A stretch of DNA of 64,000 nt from Muraenolepis orangiensis (taxonomy: Eukaryota; Chordata; Actinopteri; Gadiformes; Muraenolepididae): assembly GCA_027704905.1 (NCBI GenBank), contig CM051002.1, positions 7,635,883 to 7,699,882 on the forward strand, given 5' to 3'. Positions 22,321-33,822 of the stretch are shown piece after piece (the stretch's first letter is position 1; each line of letters starts with the position of its first letter). Made by a program: the position numbers and the translations under genes. Under the pieces are notes generated by a model. It was not told the origin of the DNA, ran no database searches, and saw only the letters and a list, made by a program, of their open reading frames with translations.

Positions 22321-22664
22321 ATGCGTGGATGGGCCTTGCTGTGCTTTGCTTTATATCTTTTCCTGCTTTCCCCTCCTGGTTTATGAAAGCTCATTTGCGT
22401 GTTTGTGTGTGTGTCTTTTGTGTGTTTAGTGAAAAATGATGTATTCTTTTCATAGATATTAGGTAAAGTCCAGCTTCTTCCACCTGCTGCACCCTTGATG
22501 ACATCATTAACCTCTATGATATCTCCACCCAGTGAAATAGGCGAGTGGGCCTATTTTTTTAAATTGTATTTATTTCCACCAACTGCATTTTTATGAAGTC
22601 ATTTGATGGCTCGCAGTATATGAGACACATGGAATTTGATTAGTACCGTAAAGATTCATGAAGG
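22321..22664. other. Non-repetitive sequence
   Basis: Nothing recognised. Confidence 0.35.
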
Positions 22665-22999
<335 letters not shown>

Positions 23000-24064
23000 C
23001 GCTCACCACCATCCTATGATTCTCTCTGTTCACAAACAAGACAGGAACGAAGCGCGGTTCTAAAACACGATCTGTGGTGACGGACCGGCACTCACAACCA
23101 TCTGCCTGCCTGGTATCGCGTGGCATTCCAATGATGTGCACAGATGTAGGGGAAAGCTGTTTGCTTCCGGTGCAGTGTGTTGTTGCTCTGCAGCGACGGC
23201 AGCGTCTGAAAGATGTCTGCGGTACGCATGCACGCGCACACAGTGCGTGTGTGAATTATGCATCTCCGGTGGCTTATTTTTCATCAGCTGAAGGCCTTGG
23301 CCAAGATTGTGGTGAAAAAAACAAAAAAGACCAGCAAAAACAAAACAACCTGTGTTGTGAATCATTTGTGCGACGGCTGTGTGAGCTGTTGCTGAATCGG
23401 CACACTGGCCACAGATCTCCATGACAACAACGACAACATGCTGCTTACTCTCTGTTCGTGACAAGGATGGATCGCCACGGTGACGGTGGGATAAGCGGGC
23501 GGGCAGGATGGCGATGCTGTGTGGTGAACGGAGAAACTGCATGGGGGGGGTAGAGTATAGTCCGCGCTATGCACGGACACACATGAACATACACAATAGA
23601 ACACTATGTATGAATGCCTGAGAACAGCTGTGTGCCACATGGCATGGTTGGAGCTTGATGTTGCCTGTCTTTGCGTATAGGGCTCTGTGTACCGAGCAGC
23701 ACGCAAACACAATTTACACGCACGTTACTTACTTACAGGCCTAAGTTGTTTGCAGAATGGGAATCTAAATGCGGTGGGAGATTGTTTTTTGATTTGTTTT
23801 GCTGCTGAACGTTGAGCGTCCGGAGTATAATGCCTAGTATATACAGTGCTTCCATGCAAACACAAGCAAACCACTGAGCACGGAAACCGATTATTTTGTC
23901 GGCTCGTCTCTGCCGGTTCAACGGGACACGTGCATTTTTACTTAAGCTCTAGTGTTTGGTACAGCCATGGAAATGTGACCAGGAAACCCTGTAGAACTGA
24001 CACTACAGGTGCTACTCGTTGACGGCCATGGCTGGATCAAATCACCAAGTAAGAATGTGTCCAT
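23000..24064. other. Non-repetitive sequence
   Basis: No known repeat or gene recognised. The longest frames overlap on both strands and lack motifs. Confidence 0.4.
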
Positions 24065-24074
24065 TGTGTGTGTG

Positions 24075-24116
<42 letters not shown>

Positions 24117-24188
24117 TCTCTGTGCGTTTCTGTGTATGTCTCTCTCTCTGTGTGTCTGTGTGTGACTCTCTGTGTGTTTGTGTGTGTC
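24065..24188. repeat. (TG)n / (TC)n microsatellite
   Basis: TG repeats at 24075-24115, then TCTCTCTG and GTGTGTCTGTG variants. Confidence 0.92.
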
Positions 24189-24210
24189 AAATATCCGGCA
24201 AAACGACATG

Positions 24211-27040
24211 TTACATTTACATTTACATTTACATTTAGGGCATTTGGCAGACGCTTTTATCCAAAGCGACTTACAAGGTGTACATTAGTTGAAGCAGACA
24301 ATAGCATAACACTGGGGTACGCAAACATATAAATACAGCAGTTCACAAGTATTCATATTGACAAGATGAATAACACAATTTCGTACTGCTAGGTCACCTG
24401 CTTAAGTAGCTGTGATAAGAGCGTGTTAACAACATTAAGGACATACACTTGCTAACATATACAACATGCTAAGAGCTATAAATGTCAGGACTTAAGCAAG
24501 TTTAGGGGTTTCACAAAGGAGAGTCCAGGTGGACTCTGAACAGGTGGGTCTTGAGTCTCTTGCGGAAGCTGGCGAGGGACTCTGCCGTCCTGACATGAGA
24601 CGGGAGTTCATTCCACCACTGTGGGGCCAGAGCCGTGAAGAGCTGGGTTTTGGACGAGCGATGTTTGGTTGACCTTAGTGAAGGTCGAACAAGTCGCCTG
24701 GCAGAAGTTGAGCGGAGCGCTCTGGCTGGGATGTAGGGTTTGACCAACGCCTGGAGGTAGGCCGGGGCAGTTCCATTGACTGCCCTAAAGGTCAGCACCA
24801 GAATCTTGAATTTGATGCGAGCATTTACCGGAAGCCAGTGGAGTTCGCGGAAGAGAGGGGTCACGTGGGAGAATTTCGGTAGGTTGAATACCAGGCGTGC
24901 TGCTGCGTTCTGGATGCGTTGGAGGGGCTTGGTTGCAAAGGCGGGGAGTCCCGCCAGGAGAGAGTTGCAGTAGTCGAGGCGGGTGATGACGAGCGCTTGG
25001 ACCAGGATCTGCGCCGCTTCACGTGTGAGGAAGGGCCGGATCCTGCGGATGTTGTAGAGGGCAATTCTGCAAGATCGGGCCACCGCGGTGACGTTGGCAT
25101 TGCAGGACAGCTGGTCATCTACCACCACACCAAGGTCTCTTGTTGTGGTTGAGGGGGAGACTTGGGTGTTCTCGATGGTGACCAGTAGGTCCATCTGAGG
25201 GCAGTCTTTCCCCGGTATGAAGAGGAGCTCAGTCTTGTCAAGGTTGAGCTTCAGGTGGTTGGCGGCTGTCCATCTGCTGATGTCGGCCAGGCATTTCGAG
25301 ATGCGTGTTGCTATTTGGGTTTCTGAGGGGGGAAAGGAGAGAAACAGTTGAGTGTCATCCGCATAGCAGTGATAGGAGAAGCCATGAGATGCGATTACAG
25401 AGCCTAGCGATTTAGTGTAAAGAGAAAACAGAAGGGGTCCCAATACTGAGCCTTGAGGAACTCCGGTGTCCAGGGTGCAGGGTTTGGACAGGGAACCGTT
25501 CCATGTGACCTGATAAGTCCGATCTGCAAGGTAGGAGGTGAACCAGGATAACGCAGTTCCAGCGATTCCAAGCTCGGCGAGAGTGGAGAGGAGGATCTGG
25601 TGGTTCACTGTGTCGAACGCCGCAGACAGGTCGAGAAGGATCAGTACCGATGAGAGGGACGAGCTTCTGGCATCACGAAGAGACTCTGTCACTGCGAGCA
25701 GTGCCGTCTCCGTGGAGTGCGCAGCCTTGAAGCCTGACTGGTGAGGGTCGAGGAGGTTGTTCTGGGAGAGATAGGAAGAAAGTTGTGAGGAGACAGCCCG
25801 TTCAAGGGTTTTGGACAGGAATGATAGGAGAGATACCGGTCTGTAGTTTTGGACATCAGTGATGTCTAGGGATGGTTTCTTGAGGAGCGGCTTGATTCTG
25901 GCAGTCTTGAAGGCTGCCGGAAACAGGCCTGCCTCAAGGGAGATGTTGATTTGGGATGTAAGGAAGGGAAGGATATCGCCCGAGATGTCCTGGAGAAGAG
26001 AGGAAGGGATTGGGTCGAGGGGGCAGGTGGTAGGGTGGTTAGATGTCACCAGTTTGTTAACTTCATCGGGGGAGAGGGGGTTGAAACAGGTAAGGTTAGT
26101 GGGGGTGGGAGAGGAGGGAGGGAGGAAAGCGGTGGGGGTGAAGGAGGAGGTAATGTCGTTCACCTTCTTCGTAAAGAAGGTGACAAAGTCATCAGCTGAG
26201 AGGGAGGAGGGAGGGGGAGGGGAGGGGGGGTTGAGGAGGGAAGAGAACATGGAGAAAAGTTTCCTTGGGTTAGAGGCAGAAGAGTTTATTTTTGTACGGT
26301 AGAAGGCAGATTTAGCAGCCGATACCGTGGAGGTGAAGCCAGCGAGGAGACGGAGGTAGTGAGCGAGGTCATCAGAGGAGTCCGATTTCCTCCATTTTCT
26401 CTCGGCCGCCCGTAGCTCTGCTCTACAAGCCCGCAGAGGTTCGGACAGCCAAGGAGGTGGAGGAGAGGCTCGTGCTGGTCTGGAGGTGAGAGGACAGAGA
26501 GAGTCGAAGGAGGAGGAGAGAGAGGAAGTCAGAGTGGAGGAGGCTTCCTCCACCGACAAGAGAGAGAATTGTTGGGGGGATGGTAGTGAGGATAGGACAG
26601 ATGCGGAGAAAGAAGAGGGAGAGAGAGTTTTCAGGTTACTACGGAAGGTAACAATGTGGGGAGTAGTGGGTAGGGAGGTGGGGGATTTGAGAGGGAGAGA
26701 GAAAGCAACAAAATGGTGATCAGAGACAGGGAGGGGTGTGACCGAGATCACCGAGGTGGTACAGGATCTTGTGAAGACAAGATCCAGTTGGTTCCCAGCT
26801 CTGTGGGTAGGGGGAGAAGGAGTGAGTGTTAGACCGAATATGGCAAAAAAGTTAATGAATTCAGGAGATTGTAACTTATCCGACTGGATGTTGAAGTCAC
26901 CCAGAACCACGAGTGGGGTGCCGTCCTCAGGAAAGCAGCTGAGGAGGGCGTCCATCTCGTCAAAGAAGTCACCAAGAGGGCCCGGTGGTCGGTAAATTAC
27001 GGCAATGTTGCATGGCTCTTGCAGGGATGTTCCCATTAAG
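24211..27040 (-). mobile_element. L2-type LINE, 5'-truncated, minus strand
   Basis: The 3' end (plus-strand left side) carries a (TTTACA)n tail at 24211-24237 and the motif GGCAGACGCTTTTATCCAAAG, a hallmark of fish L2-type 3' ends. About 270 bp of 3' UTR separates this from the reading frame at 24511-27036. The element begins in the middle of the endonuclease domain, so it is 5'-truncated near 27036-27050, as expected for incomplete reverse transcription. No target duplication was found by eye. Confidence 0.9.
24511..27036 (-). CDS. L2-type LINE ORF2 protein: endonuclease (partial) and reverse transcriptase, 841 codons, open
   Basis: This enzyme would nick chromosomal DNA and prime reverse transcription of its own RNA. 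Residues 45-49 (LGDFN) and 105-108 (SDHH) are the C-terminal half of the endonuclease fold; the N-terminal catalytic part is absent. RT motifs follow: NYRPVSLLSFLSKTLE (about 398-413), LLDLSAAFDTV (467-477), GVPQGSVLGPLLFSLY (525-540) and the catalytic YADD (558-561). A thumb/C-terminal region follows, with AAARLVFNLP and FRELHWLPV. There is no stop or frameshift over 2.5 kb, while every other LINE here is broken, so this copy is probably young. The Met at 27036 lies at the truncation point and an in-frame stop is just upstream, so it is probably not the element's native start. Without an intact endonuclease it should not mobilise itself. Confidence 0.92.
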   Translation of the reverse strand: MGTSLQEPCNIAVIYRPPGPLGDFFDEMDALLSCFPEDGTPLVVLGDFNIQSDKLQSPEFINFFAIFGLTLTPSPPTHRAGNQLDLVFTRSCTTSVISVTPLPVSDHHFVAFSLPLKSPTSLPTTPHIVTFRSNLKTLSPSSFSASVLSSLPSPQQFSLLSVEEASSTLTSSLSSSFDSLCPLTSRPARASPPPPWLSEPLRACRAELRAAERKWRKSDSSDDLAHYLRLLAGFTSTVSAAKSAFYRTKINSSASNPRKLFSMFSSLLNPPSPPPPSSLSADDFVTFFTKKVNDITSSFTPTAFLPPSSPTPTNLTCFNPLSPDEVNKLVTSNHPTTCPLDPIPSSLLQDISGDILPFLTSQINISLEAGLFPAAFKTARIKPLLKKPSLDITDVQNYRPVSLLSFLSKTLERAVSSQLSSYLSQNNLLDPHQSGFKAAHSTETALLAVTESLRDARSSSLSSVLILLDLSAAFDTVNHQILLSTLAELGIAGTALSWFTSYLADRTYQVTWNGSLSKPCTLDTGVPQGSVLGPLLFSLYTKSLGSVIASHGFSYHCYADDTQLFLSFPPSETQIATRISKCLADISRWTAANHLKLNLDKTELLFIPGKDCPQMDLLVTIENTQVSPSTTTRDLGVVVDDQLSCNANVTAVARSCRIALYNIRRIRPFLTREAAQILVQALVITRLDYCNSLLAGLPAFATKPLQRIQNAAARLVFNLPKFSHVTPLFRELHWLPVNARIKFKILVLTFRAVNGTAPAYLQALVKPYIPARALRSTSARRLVRPSLRSTKHRSSKTQLFTALAPQWWNELPSHVRTAESLASFRKRLKTHLFRVHLDSPL

Positions 27041-27440
27041 GATGGTTATTGTGCTACTAGGATACTGAAGATAATTATTATATACACAGTACTTACACGT
27101 TTATTTACACTGTTGAACAAGAACACAACTATTGTATGACCCGGCAGTATCAATATCTAGAAAAAAAGGTTGGATGGTTATTTATTCAAAAATGCAGTGT
27201 AGCCAGTCTATCCAGCAATAAGCAGCAGGCACAGGTTAATGCCTGGGCCTTTTGTGGCCCACAGAGAGATGAGCGCTGTACGCTTCATTGCCAGCCTCAG
27301 TTTCCCACAGAAGCGATTAGTTTGGGTTTAACAATGGAACAATCACAGGTCAATTCATTGAGGAAGCATGGCCCATAGAGGAGGTGCTTTTGTTCCGATG
27401 CAGGTAAAGCCAAATAGTTTGAGGTACAGTTTGTGTTTGA
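27041..27440. other. Non-repetitive sequence
   Basis: Nothing recognised. Confidence 0.35.
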
Positions 27441-27596
27441 ATTAGGTATAGAATATTAACATGGATCTATGTGTTTTAATTAGGTATAGAATAATATAAT
27501 GGATGGATGTGTTTTGATTAGATATTGAATAATATCCATGGATGTATGTGTTTTGATTAGATATAGAATAATCACTGTGGATGTATGCTTTGCTTT
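27441..27596. repeat. 38-39 bp minisatellite, four copies
   Basis: ATTAGGTATAGAATA-like starts lie at 27441, 27479, 27517 and 27556. Each is followed by a variable ATGGATGTATGTGTTTTG segment. Confidence 0.85.
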
Positions 27597-27645
27597 AGGG
27601 TTGAACTCTGAACAGTAGTATATAACTTAGAATTATAGTATACTT

Positions 27646-27846
27646 TGTAGTGCCGAGAGACGGGAGTCGGAGGCGGTGTATCAAAAGTCAAAGTGAGACG
27701 TTTAATAGACATCGGATAAGTTGTAAACAAACTCTCATAGCATCGAAAGGGAACAGACTGACAACGGAAGTCCTGTGCACTAAAGCCCCCGTGTAGAACA
27801 ATACCCCACCCATAGTCCTGTGGGTGGATTATGTCAATCCGCCACA
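27646..27846 (-). mobile_element. Small solo LTR-like element (about 200 bp), minus strand
   Basis: Read on the minus strand it begins TGTGGCGGATTG and ends CACTACA, the TG...CA form of LTRs. An ATTAAA polyadenylation-like signal lies in its 3' half. It interrupts an AT-rich stretch that looks like LINE 3' UTR on both sides. Target duplication is unclear (ACTT against ATTT). It could instead be another small repeat. Confidence 0.5.
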
Positions 27847-27985
27847 ATTTATAGTATAAGTTTAGTACATAGTATAGTTAAATCAATTAAAAATGTAAAA
27901 TTATAGGAATTCCTACTGCGGGAGAGAATGTGGAGTTAGCAGTCCATCGTACGTTGCATGTCTTGATTCTTGAATCTGGGGCACA
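27847..27985 (+). mobile_element. LINE 3' end stub, plus strand
   Basis: TATAGTATAAG sequence is followed by CTACTGCGGGAGAGAATG, the GGAGTTAGCAGTCCAT variant of the terminal motif, and a TTGATTCTTGAATC tail. Confidence 0.7.
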
Positions 27986-28821
27986 CATGTCCCGTTGCAA
28001 TGGCAATTAATTCAGTCGGTTTCACAGTGAAGAAACAGATTATATTCATACACGTCTTATGTTTATTTAGGACCGGCTGTCCACGTGAACAGCTTGCTCA
28101 CTTAGTAAGTGGATTGATCAAATGAATGAGGAGAGAAGAAAAGCTGTGATCACTGTTATCATGTCTCTTGAAAGATGTATTTTGGATGATGATTTAGATG
28201 TGAACTTCCAAAACTGGACCTAACAGTTCAACTGTGGTGCGATGCGGAACGCATTTGCTCCATGAGAGCCGACTGCACTTGGCCTAATGCACGTTCCAAA
28301 ATAGCACACTTTTCACTTTTAGGATTAGGATTCCATTATAACAATATTACATGCTTTTTCAGACCATGTTTCAGAACATTGGCAACAAAACCAGGCTACT
28401 TGGTTCGGTTTAGGCATCAGACGTTCATTCCTCTTAAGGAGACTGACATTGTGTCCAACAGCGACAATTTGTTGACAGGGACCAGGCTTTTCTGGTAGTT
28501 AATGTTGTTTATCTGACTTGTGGTTGTGTTTTTTTCGATATGTCATTGTGTCATCTGATTCTTTGCTCTTTCCTATTGTCTTTGTGATTTGTACTTCAAG
28601 GCCACAGAAGCAATGACAGCAGGACAATGACAGGACCTATAGCCAATGAGAGCGCAATACTGGAGTCTTACTTTTATGTCAAATCAATGCACTTCCCTCC
28701 AACTCCTCTGCAGTACCGACTTGATCCTTGATGAGGCACATCTTCCCTAAACCCTTTTCACCTCCATATTGTATTATTTTTCTTCCTTGTTTGTGTCACT
28801 CCAAATCAACAACTTGCATTG

Positions 28822-28847
28822 CTAGCTTCTTGCAGACAAGAAGCTAG
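28822..28847. repeat. Perfect 10-bp hairpin, 6-nt loop
   Basis: CTAGCTTCTT at 28822-28831, loop GCAGAC, and the exact reverse complement at 28838-28847. Confidence 0.85.
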
Positions 28848-28893
28848 GAATTTCTCCTTGTGAAGTATCTTGTAATGTGTGACCCCCTGTCGA

Positions 28894-28930
28894 CAAGACT
28901 TTCAAAGTGTCGCCCACTTTGAAAGTCTTG
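28894..28930. repeat. Perfect 16-bp hairpin, 5-nt loop
   Basis: CAAGACTTTCAAAGTG at 28894-28909, loop TCGCC, and the exact reverse complement at 28915-28930. Confidence 0.92.
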
Positions 28931-29570
28931 CAGTGTGTAGACGGCCAAAGAGGTTATACAGTATGCATGCGTTAGTAATATGTGAAAACAGAGAGACAGA
29001 GTTTTCTGTTGGGGTTTGGTTCTGCTTTAACTGCAATTCACGTTATTACCTCCAATTTGTGCATGAAATGCTTTTTCCGGGTTCTGTTTGTGGTCTAGTT
29101 GTTACACATTTAAGACCGGGGGGGGGGGGGGGGGGTCACATTATTTCCAAATATCTAGAAATATATACTGTATGTGAGATGAGATGAGTTCAGGTCATCT
29201 TTTTTCAACAATGTGTGTACAGCTAAAATACTCCTGTTGTGCGACTCAATCTCAAATGTTAACACCCGAGCCAAAGTGTACAGCAGTATACTGTAGGTCA
29301 TCCTTCCTAAATAATCTCAGTCATCTAATGGTTCACTGCCAGTTACCTATGCTCAACAGCAACAAACAGGAAGGCCTTTATGCTCAATTGCAGATGCTTT
29401 TAGCCCACTGTGAATTCAGATACATGTTGTTGAGGGTGAGCCATTTTAGCTCAAGGGTTGAATAGCGAGCTGTTTAACAAAGAGCCCGTCACACTGACGT
29501 TTCCCCGGAAGCCGTGTATAACAAGTAGACTCGCCAGAGAGAGTCTTTGCGAGACCTCACCTTATATGCC

Positions 29571-29574
<4 letters not shown>

Positions 29575-29661
<87 letters not shown>
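29575..29661. repeat. (TG)n microsatellite
   Basis: A nearly perfect 87-bp TG repeat. Confidence 0.97.
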
Positions 29662-29663
<2 letters not shown>

Positions 29664-30060
29664 ATGTATCCACATGTTGAGAGTAAGTGAGAGAGAGCAC
29701 AACACCCAGCATCACTAATGGTCTTGGAATTCTTCTGGCCGGTTTTCTCGGAGCTTAATGTGTTCCTGTTTCAAAGCGTTCCCGTGTGGTTAGTCAGTGA
29801 GGTGGACAGCTTTCATGTTTCACTGCAACCCCGGCGGTTCCCAGGGTCATCTCAGATCAGTGTGTTCCAGTGATGAGCATTTGATGTGAGGCCATGCGGG
29901 CCCCTTCACAGGCTGAAGGAGAAATGTAAAGTTTAGTCAAGAAACAGTCCTTTTATACATCCATACAACATACTGTATATCTGTCCATGTGTATATTTGT
30001 GTTATATCCAGCCCGATTCCTACATCAATGCGCCATCTGAATCTATATCGAAATCTGGAG
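29662..30060. other. Non-repetitive sequence
   Basis: Nothing recognised. Confidence 0.35.
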
Positions 30061-30061
30061 G

Positions 30062-30358
30062 ATTTTGAATCCTTTTTATTGGTCACATACATGTACACAG
30101 AGTGAAGTGTGTTTCTCTGCATTTAACCCATCCTTGTATAAGGAGCAGTGGGGGCAGCTATTGTATATACAGCACTTGGGGAGCAGTGTAGGGGTCCTGG
30201 TGGCCTTGCTCAAGGGCACCTTGGCAGTGCCCAGGTGGTGAACTAGCACCTTTTTTTCCAAGTACCTGTTCTCACTCCCTACTTGGTCCGTTTCAAGGAC
30301 TTGAACTGGCGGCCCTCTGGTTCCCAAGCCAAGTCCCAACAGACTGTGGCATTGTGGC
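30062..30358 (-). mobile_element. tRNA-derived SINE (family A), minus strand
   Basis: On the minus strand a tRNA-like head (GACTTGGCTTGGGAACCAGA, then a B-box-like AGTTCAAGTCC) is followed by the body segments AAGGTGCCCTTGAGCAAGG and GTGTATATACAATAGCTGCC. The tail is GGGTTAAATGCAGAGAAACAC. The same order occurs at 54329-54722 and at 57375-58310. It is a retroposon, not a functional tRNA gene. Confidence 0.8.
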
Positions 30359-31514
30359 ATTTATTATATAATAAAATAACTATTATTTTCTGTAAACATC
30401 GGAGTCTGGGATAGTCATTCAACTAAACTCACAACAACGTCAAAGACGACTACAACAATCCAATCATATTGTGTCGTCTAGAAAATTGATTTGTCTGGTT
30501 TCTGTTCAGTGGGTGTTTTTCCTGTCACATGGTTCCTATCAATGCCAATGGATTCTCCTGACTCTTTTGCATTGTGACGAAACACAAAGGGTGGCTCAAG
30601 GGATCAGTAAACAGTGAGGCACAGGTACTGTATGTCCATTGTACCGTTCATTCAATACCATGGGAGTGTTCCAGTTGCCAGTAACAGACGTGTACGATCA
30701 GTGAAGTACTCCCCACGGACGTCAGGACCCGCAAAGTCACTGCCCACCTGGAAAACTTACCTCTTCAGGTAAACACTACCCGGAATCCTTCCTCCTAACA
30801 CGTCCTCTTATCACTTTTTACTAGCTTTACTAGCTAGTTAGATATTGTTCTATTGTTTTCCAACTTATTGTAAATCAAAATCACAAAAGAATCAAACAAA
30901 ATACCGTATGTTTAAAGTTGAACGCTACTTTCAGTTTTACTTTAATTTTCATTCCAGATTACAAAAGCATCACTTGAGGGCAGGGGGGGGGCTTTTCCTT
31001 TAAAGACATTTTTTATCTAATATCTGGGAAGTTTTCCTCTTCAAAATGGAACGTTTAACATCACACACAATAGACACAGTGTGATGCTCTGAATACCTAT
31101 CTCTTATTATGATATTGTGTGTACATCTTATTCCATTCACAGCCTCCCAACACCTTTGTGGGGATGACGTCAGAGGCTGTGTCAGATTATGTATTGAACA
31201 TAAATGGTCAATACAGTCAAACCGCTGAAGAATGATCTCGAACCCTTTCGAAATTTAGCATCTAACCAGAGTGCAAAGGTTGCAGTAAAGTGCATGGTAA
31301 TATAATTGACAGTTTACAGTTAAAAGTCTACTAGGTATTAAGTGGGATATGAGCATACTAATAATAGGTATATATATATACAGGTAAGTAAGTATTTAAT
31401 AGGTAGTGATCAGGGGTATGCAGTTATTGAAAGCAGGATAAATATATATAAATGTAAATGTATATACAAATGAGCAGATATAAATGTATTGCAATGTACC
31501 ACCTTCAGCAACAG
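30359..31514. other. Mostly unique, possible L2-type remnant at 30715-30800
   Basis: GTCACTGCCCACCTGGAAAA followed by CTTACCTCTTCAGG resembles the end of an L2-type ORF (LKTHLFR motif) but is too short to be certain. A G run lies at 30985-30992. No gene seen. Confidence 0.35.
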
Positions 31515-32052
31515 CCTCATTCCACCCAGGTGTACCACAGAACGCCACAGGAAGTCCTTTCTTCCTGTGGCCATCAGACTCTATAATTCATCTCTTTAAT
31601 TCATCTACCTCGGGTCGTGAGAGGGACAGTGGAGACTCAGTGATCTGAGATCAGCGCACTGTTATTATTATTATTTTTTTTGTAAATCCTTTCACTGTAA
31701 TTTTGCACTGTAAATTCAATTTCACTTTTCACTTTTCACTTTTCAGTAGTTATTTATTAGTATTTTATTACTGCCAATTTGCACTATACGTATTGTTGTA
31801 TATTGTATATACCTACGTATTACTGTAATAATACTGTAAATTGTGCAATTCATCTGTCAATACATTTAGATTTAGAGTTAATTTAGTTATATTTTGTTTA
31901 TACTAGTTTTGTTTAGTTTAGTTTGTTGTTATTTAGTTTTTAGGTATTAGTATATTTTGTGTGCATTTATTCCCCCTGTTTCAACTGTTGCACCTTAATT
32001 TCCCTCGGGATAAATAAAGTCTTCTTGAATCTTGAAATCTTGAATCTTGAAT
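31515..32052 (+). mobile_element. LINE 3' end with (CTTGAAT)n tail, Rex1/CR1-like
   Basis: The C-terminal coding trace (FFLWPSDSIIH, a shifted form of the usual FLPVAIRLYNS) is followed by a long AT-rich 3' UTR. The end is GGGATAAATAAAGTCTTCTTG and tandem CTTGAAT. Confidence 0.7.
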
Positions 32053-32184
32053 ATCTAAATGTATATACTGGAGCAGGGATAAAGGGACAAAGAAGGTCAC
32101 CAGTTATGCCTCACGTTTACCCTTTTATACACCGACAGCGGTGTCAGCCATGCAAAGAGACAGTCAGCCTTGTCAGAAGTAAGT

Positions 32185-32530
32185 AAATTTCAAGTCAATT
32201 TTATTTGTATAGCCCTTAATCACAGTTACAGTCTCAAAAGGCTTCAAAGGCCATATGTTTACAACAGCCCCCAAAACCTAGCAAGAAAACATTCCCTTAA
32301 TTATATAGAATCTTGAGAAGGAACCAAGAGTGGGGGATAACCCTCCTTCCAGGGATGGTTCAGGAGTGCAATGGTTGCCATAAGTGACTTATAGTAATGT
32401 ACATAGTACGTAAAGTACAACGAAAATAATATACATATAATATACATACATACCTAGTAGTAAGGGTTTGGTGTCTTGCTCAGGGACACCTGAGCAATGC
32501 CACAAGACATGTGACAGTGTAGCAAAGCAA
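32185..32530 (-). mobile_element. Interspersed repeat, probably a non-LTR element 3' end, minus strand
   Basis: Read on the minus strand it ends GATTAAGGGCTATACAAATA followed by AAATTGACTTG. The same terminus occurs on the plus strand at 62300 and, degraded, near 46360. The upstream motif AACAGCCCCCAAAACC is also shared. Its family is not identified. Confidence 0.65.
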
Positions 32531-32534
32531 AGAT

Positions 32535-33100
32535 AGAAGCCGACCCCCGTGTCCTTACCTGCCAGTTCTAGCTGGAATTGCCCCGGCCGACCTCCGTCGA
32601 GAGGCTGCTACCCTCCCCCTAGCAAGGAAAGCCTGGAAACATGACTGTCATATCCTGCATGACAAAACAACTAAAGTGCTCCCAAGAAGGCTCAAGTCCC
32701 GACAACTCTACAGTAAGGCGGCACAAGAGATGCTTAGTTCTCTCCCTGAGGATCTGTCTACAAAAGCATGGTTGGCAACATCCTCGATCAGAAGTGGGAG
32801 TCGGCGGGGCCCACACGTATCCACCTGGGACCCGGGAGATGGCATTGAGGGAGAAGATCTACCAGGCCTGCATTGGACACTGCTGAACCGGCCTACGTAC
32901 CAGGGTCGGCTGCTTCAAACCAGCTATGAAGAAGTGAGGCCTGGTAGACAGCACAGCATAGGCATGTGGGGAGCTTGAGCAGAATTCCGACCACATAATC
33001 ACCACCTGTCCTCTGTATAGACCTCGTTCAGAGGGTGGCCTCTTCCGATTGGGACCAGAACTGAGGGTTCTGAGGGAGTTGGATATCTGATGGCGATACA
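32535..33100 (+). pseudogene. LINE-type C-terminal coding relic
   Basis: The frame reads AGIAPADLRREAAT, LPRRLKSRQLYSKAA, GPHVSTWDPGDGIEGEDLPG and WTLLNRPTYQGRLLQ, then a stop (near 32980) and CPLYRPRSEG in another frame. This resembles the C-terminal tail of jockey/RTE-like LINE proteins, where a zinc-knuckle-like segment precedes a terminal DHI/CPLHRPP motif. The RT domain is absent and the end is frameshifted. Assignment is by motif memory and moderate. Confidence 0.55.
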
Positions 33101-33109
33101 CAAAAGAAG

Positions 33110-33235
33110 AAGTCGAGGGTTGCTGGTTCGATGCCACCGGCTCCTCCGAGCTAAGCGTTGAGGTGTCCATGAGCAAGACCCCTAACGCTAGCAAATCGGA
33201 ATCTCCACACCAGCATACTGAATAGCAGGCGAGAG
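33110..33235 (+). mobile_element. SINE fragment (tRNA-like B box and body)
   Basis: GGTTGCTGGTTCGATGCCACC is followed by the body motif GAGGTGTCCATGAGCAAGAC, as in SINE family B at 54723. The 3' part is missing. Confidence 0.6.
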
Positions 33236-33822
33236 AAGTAGTATCTGAATGTATACCTAGATGGCATCCAGCTGAATTTGTGGTATACAAGTTGCTTTGT
33301 TTACCCATCATGCATTTTGACAGGAGGACGACCGTCTTAACCGAAACTTTAAAATGTTATGTGGCGTGTAGCCACATGAGTCCAAATGACACGAAAGCTA
33401 TTCATGGATTAAAACATTTATTTGAAAAAAAAGGTAATTATTTACATGAGCAAACAGTTTCAATCAATCATCCACTTCAGAAGGTGCCACAGCGTTGAAA
33501 CGAGGTAGGCAGGGAATCGAGGGCAGCCCACTTAAGAAGTGTGCCAAGTTTGGTGTCAATAGCTCATAGTGTCAATTAAAATAAGTGCTAAGCTAAGTGC
33601 TAATGCTTCAAAATTGTACATACAACAAATTTACTCTCAAACCATCCCTCGGATTTACTCCAAATTGTTTGGGGAGACTGATCACCTTACCCCGAGTGAC
33701 GGGCACACGGAAATCGCTGGAAAACGTTTGGCGGTGCGTGAAGTTTTAATGATTATTATTATCATTTTTATTATTATATATATCATTTTTGGGGCTACTT
33801 ATTTCTCATCTTTTCTTATTTA
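33236..33822. other. Non-repetitive AT-rich sequence
   Basis: Nothing recognised. Confidence 0.35.

Larger units (their letters stand above)
27986..29573. other. Mostly unique sequence with two perfect hairpins
   Basis: No gene recognised. Hairpins lie at 28822-28847 and 28894-28930. An 18-base G run lies at 29119-29136. Confidence 0.45.
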
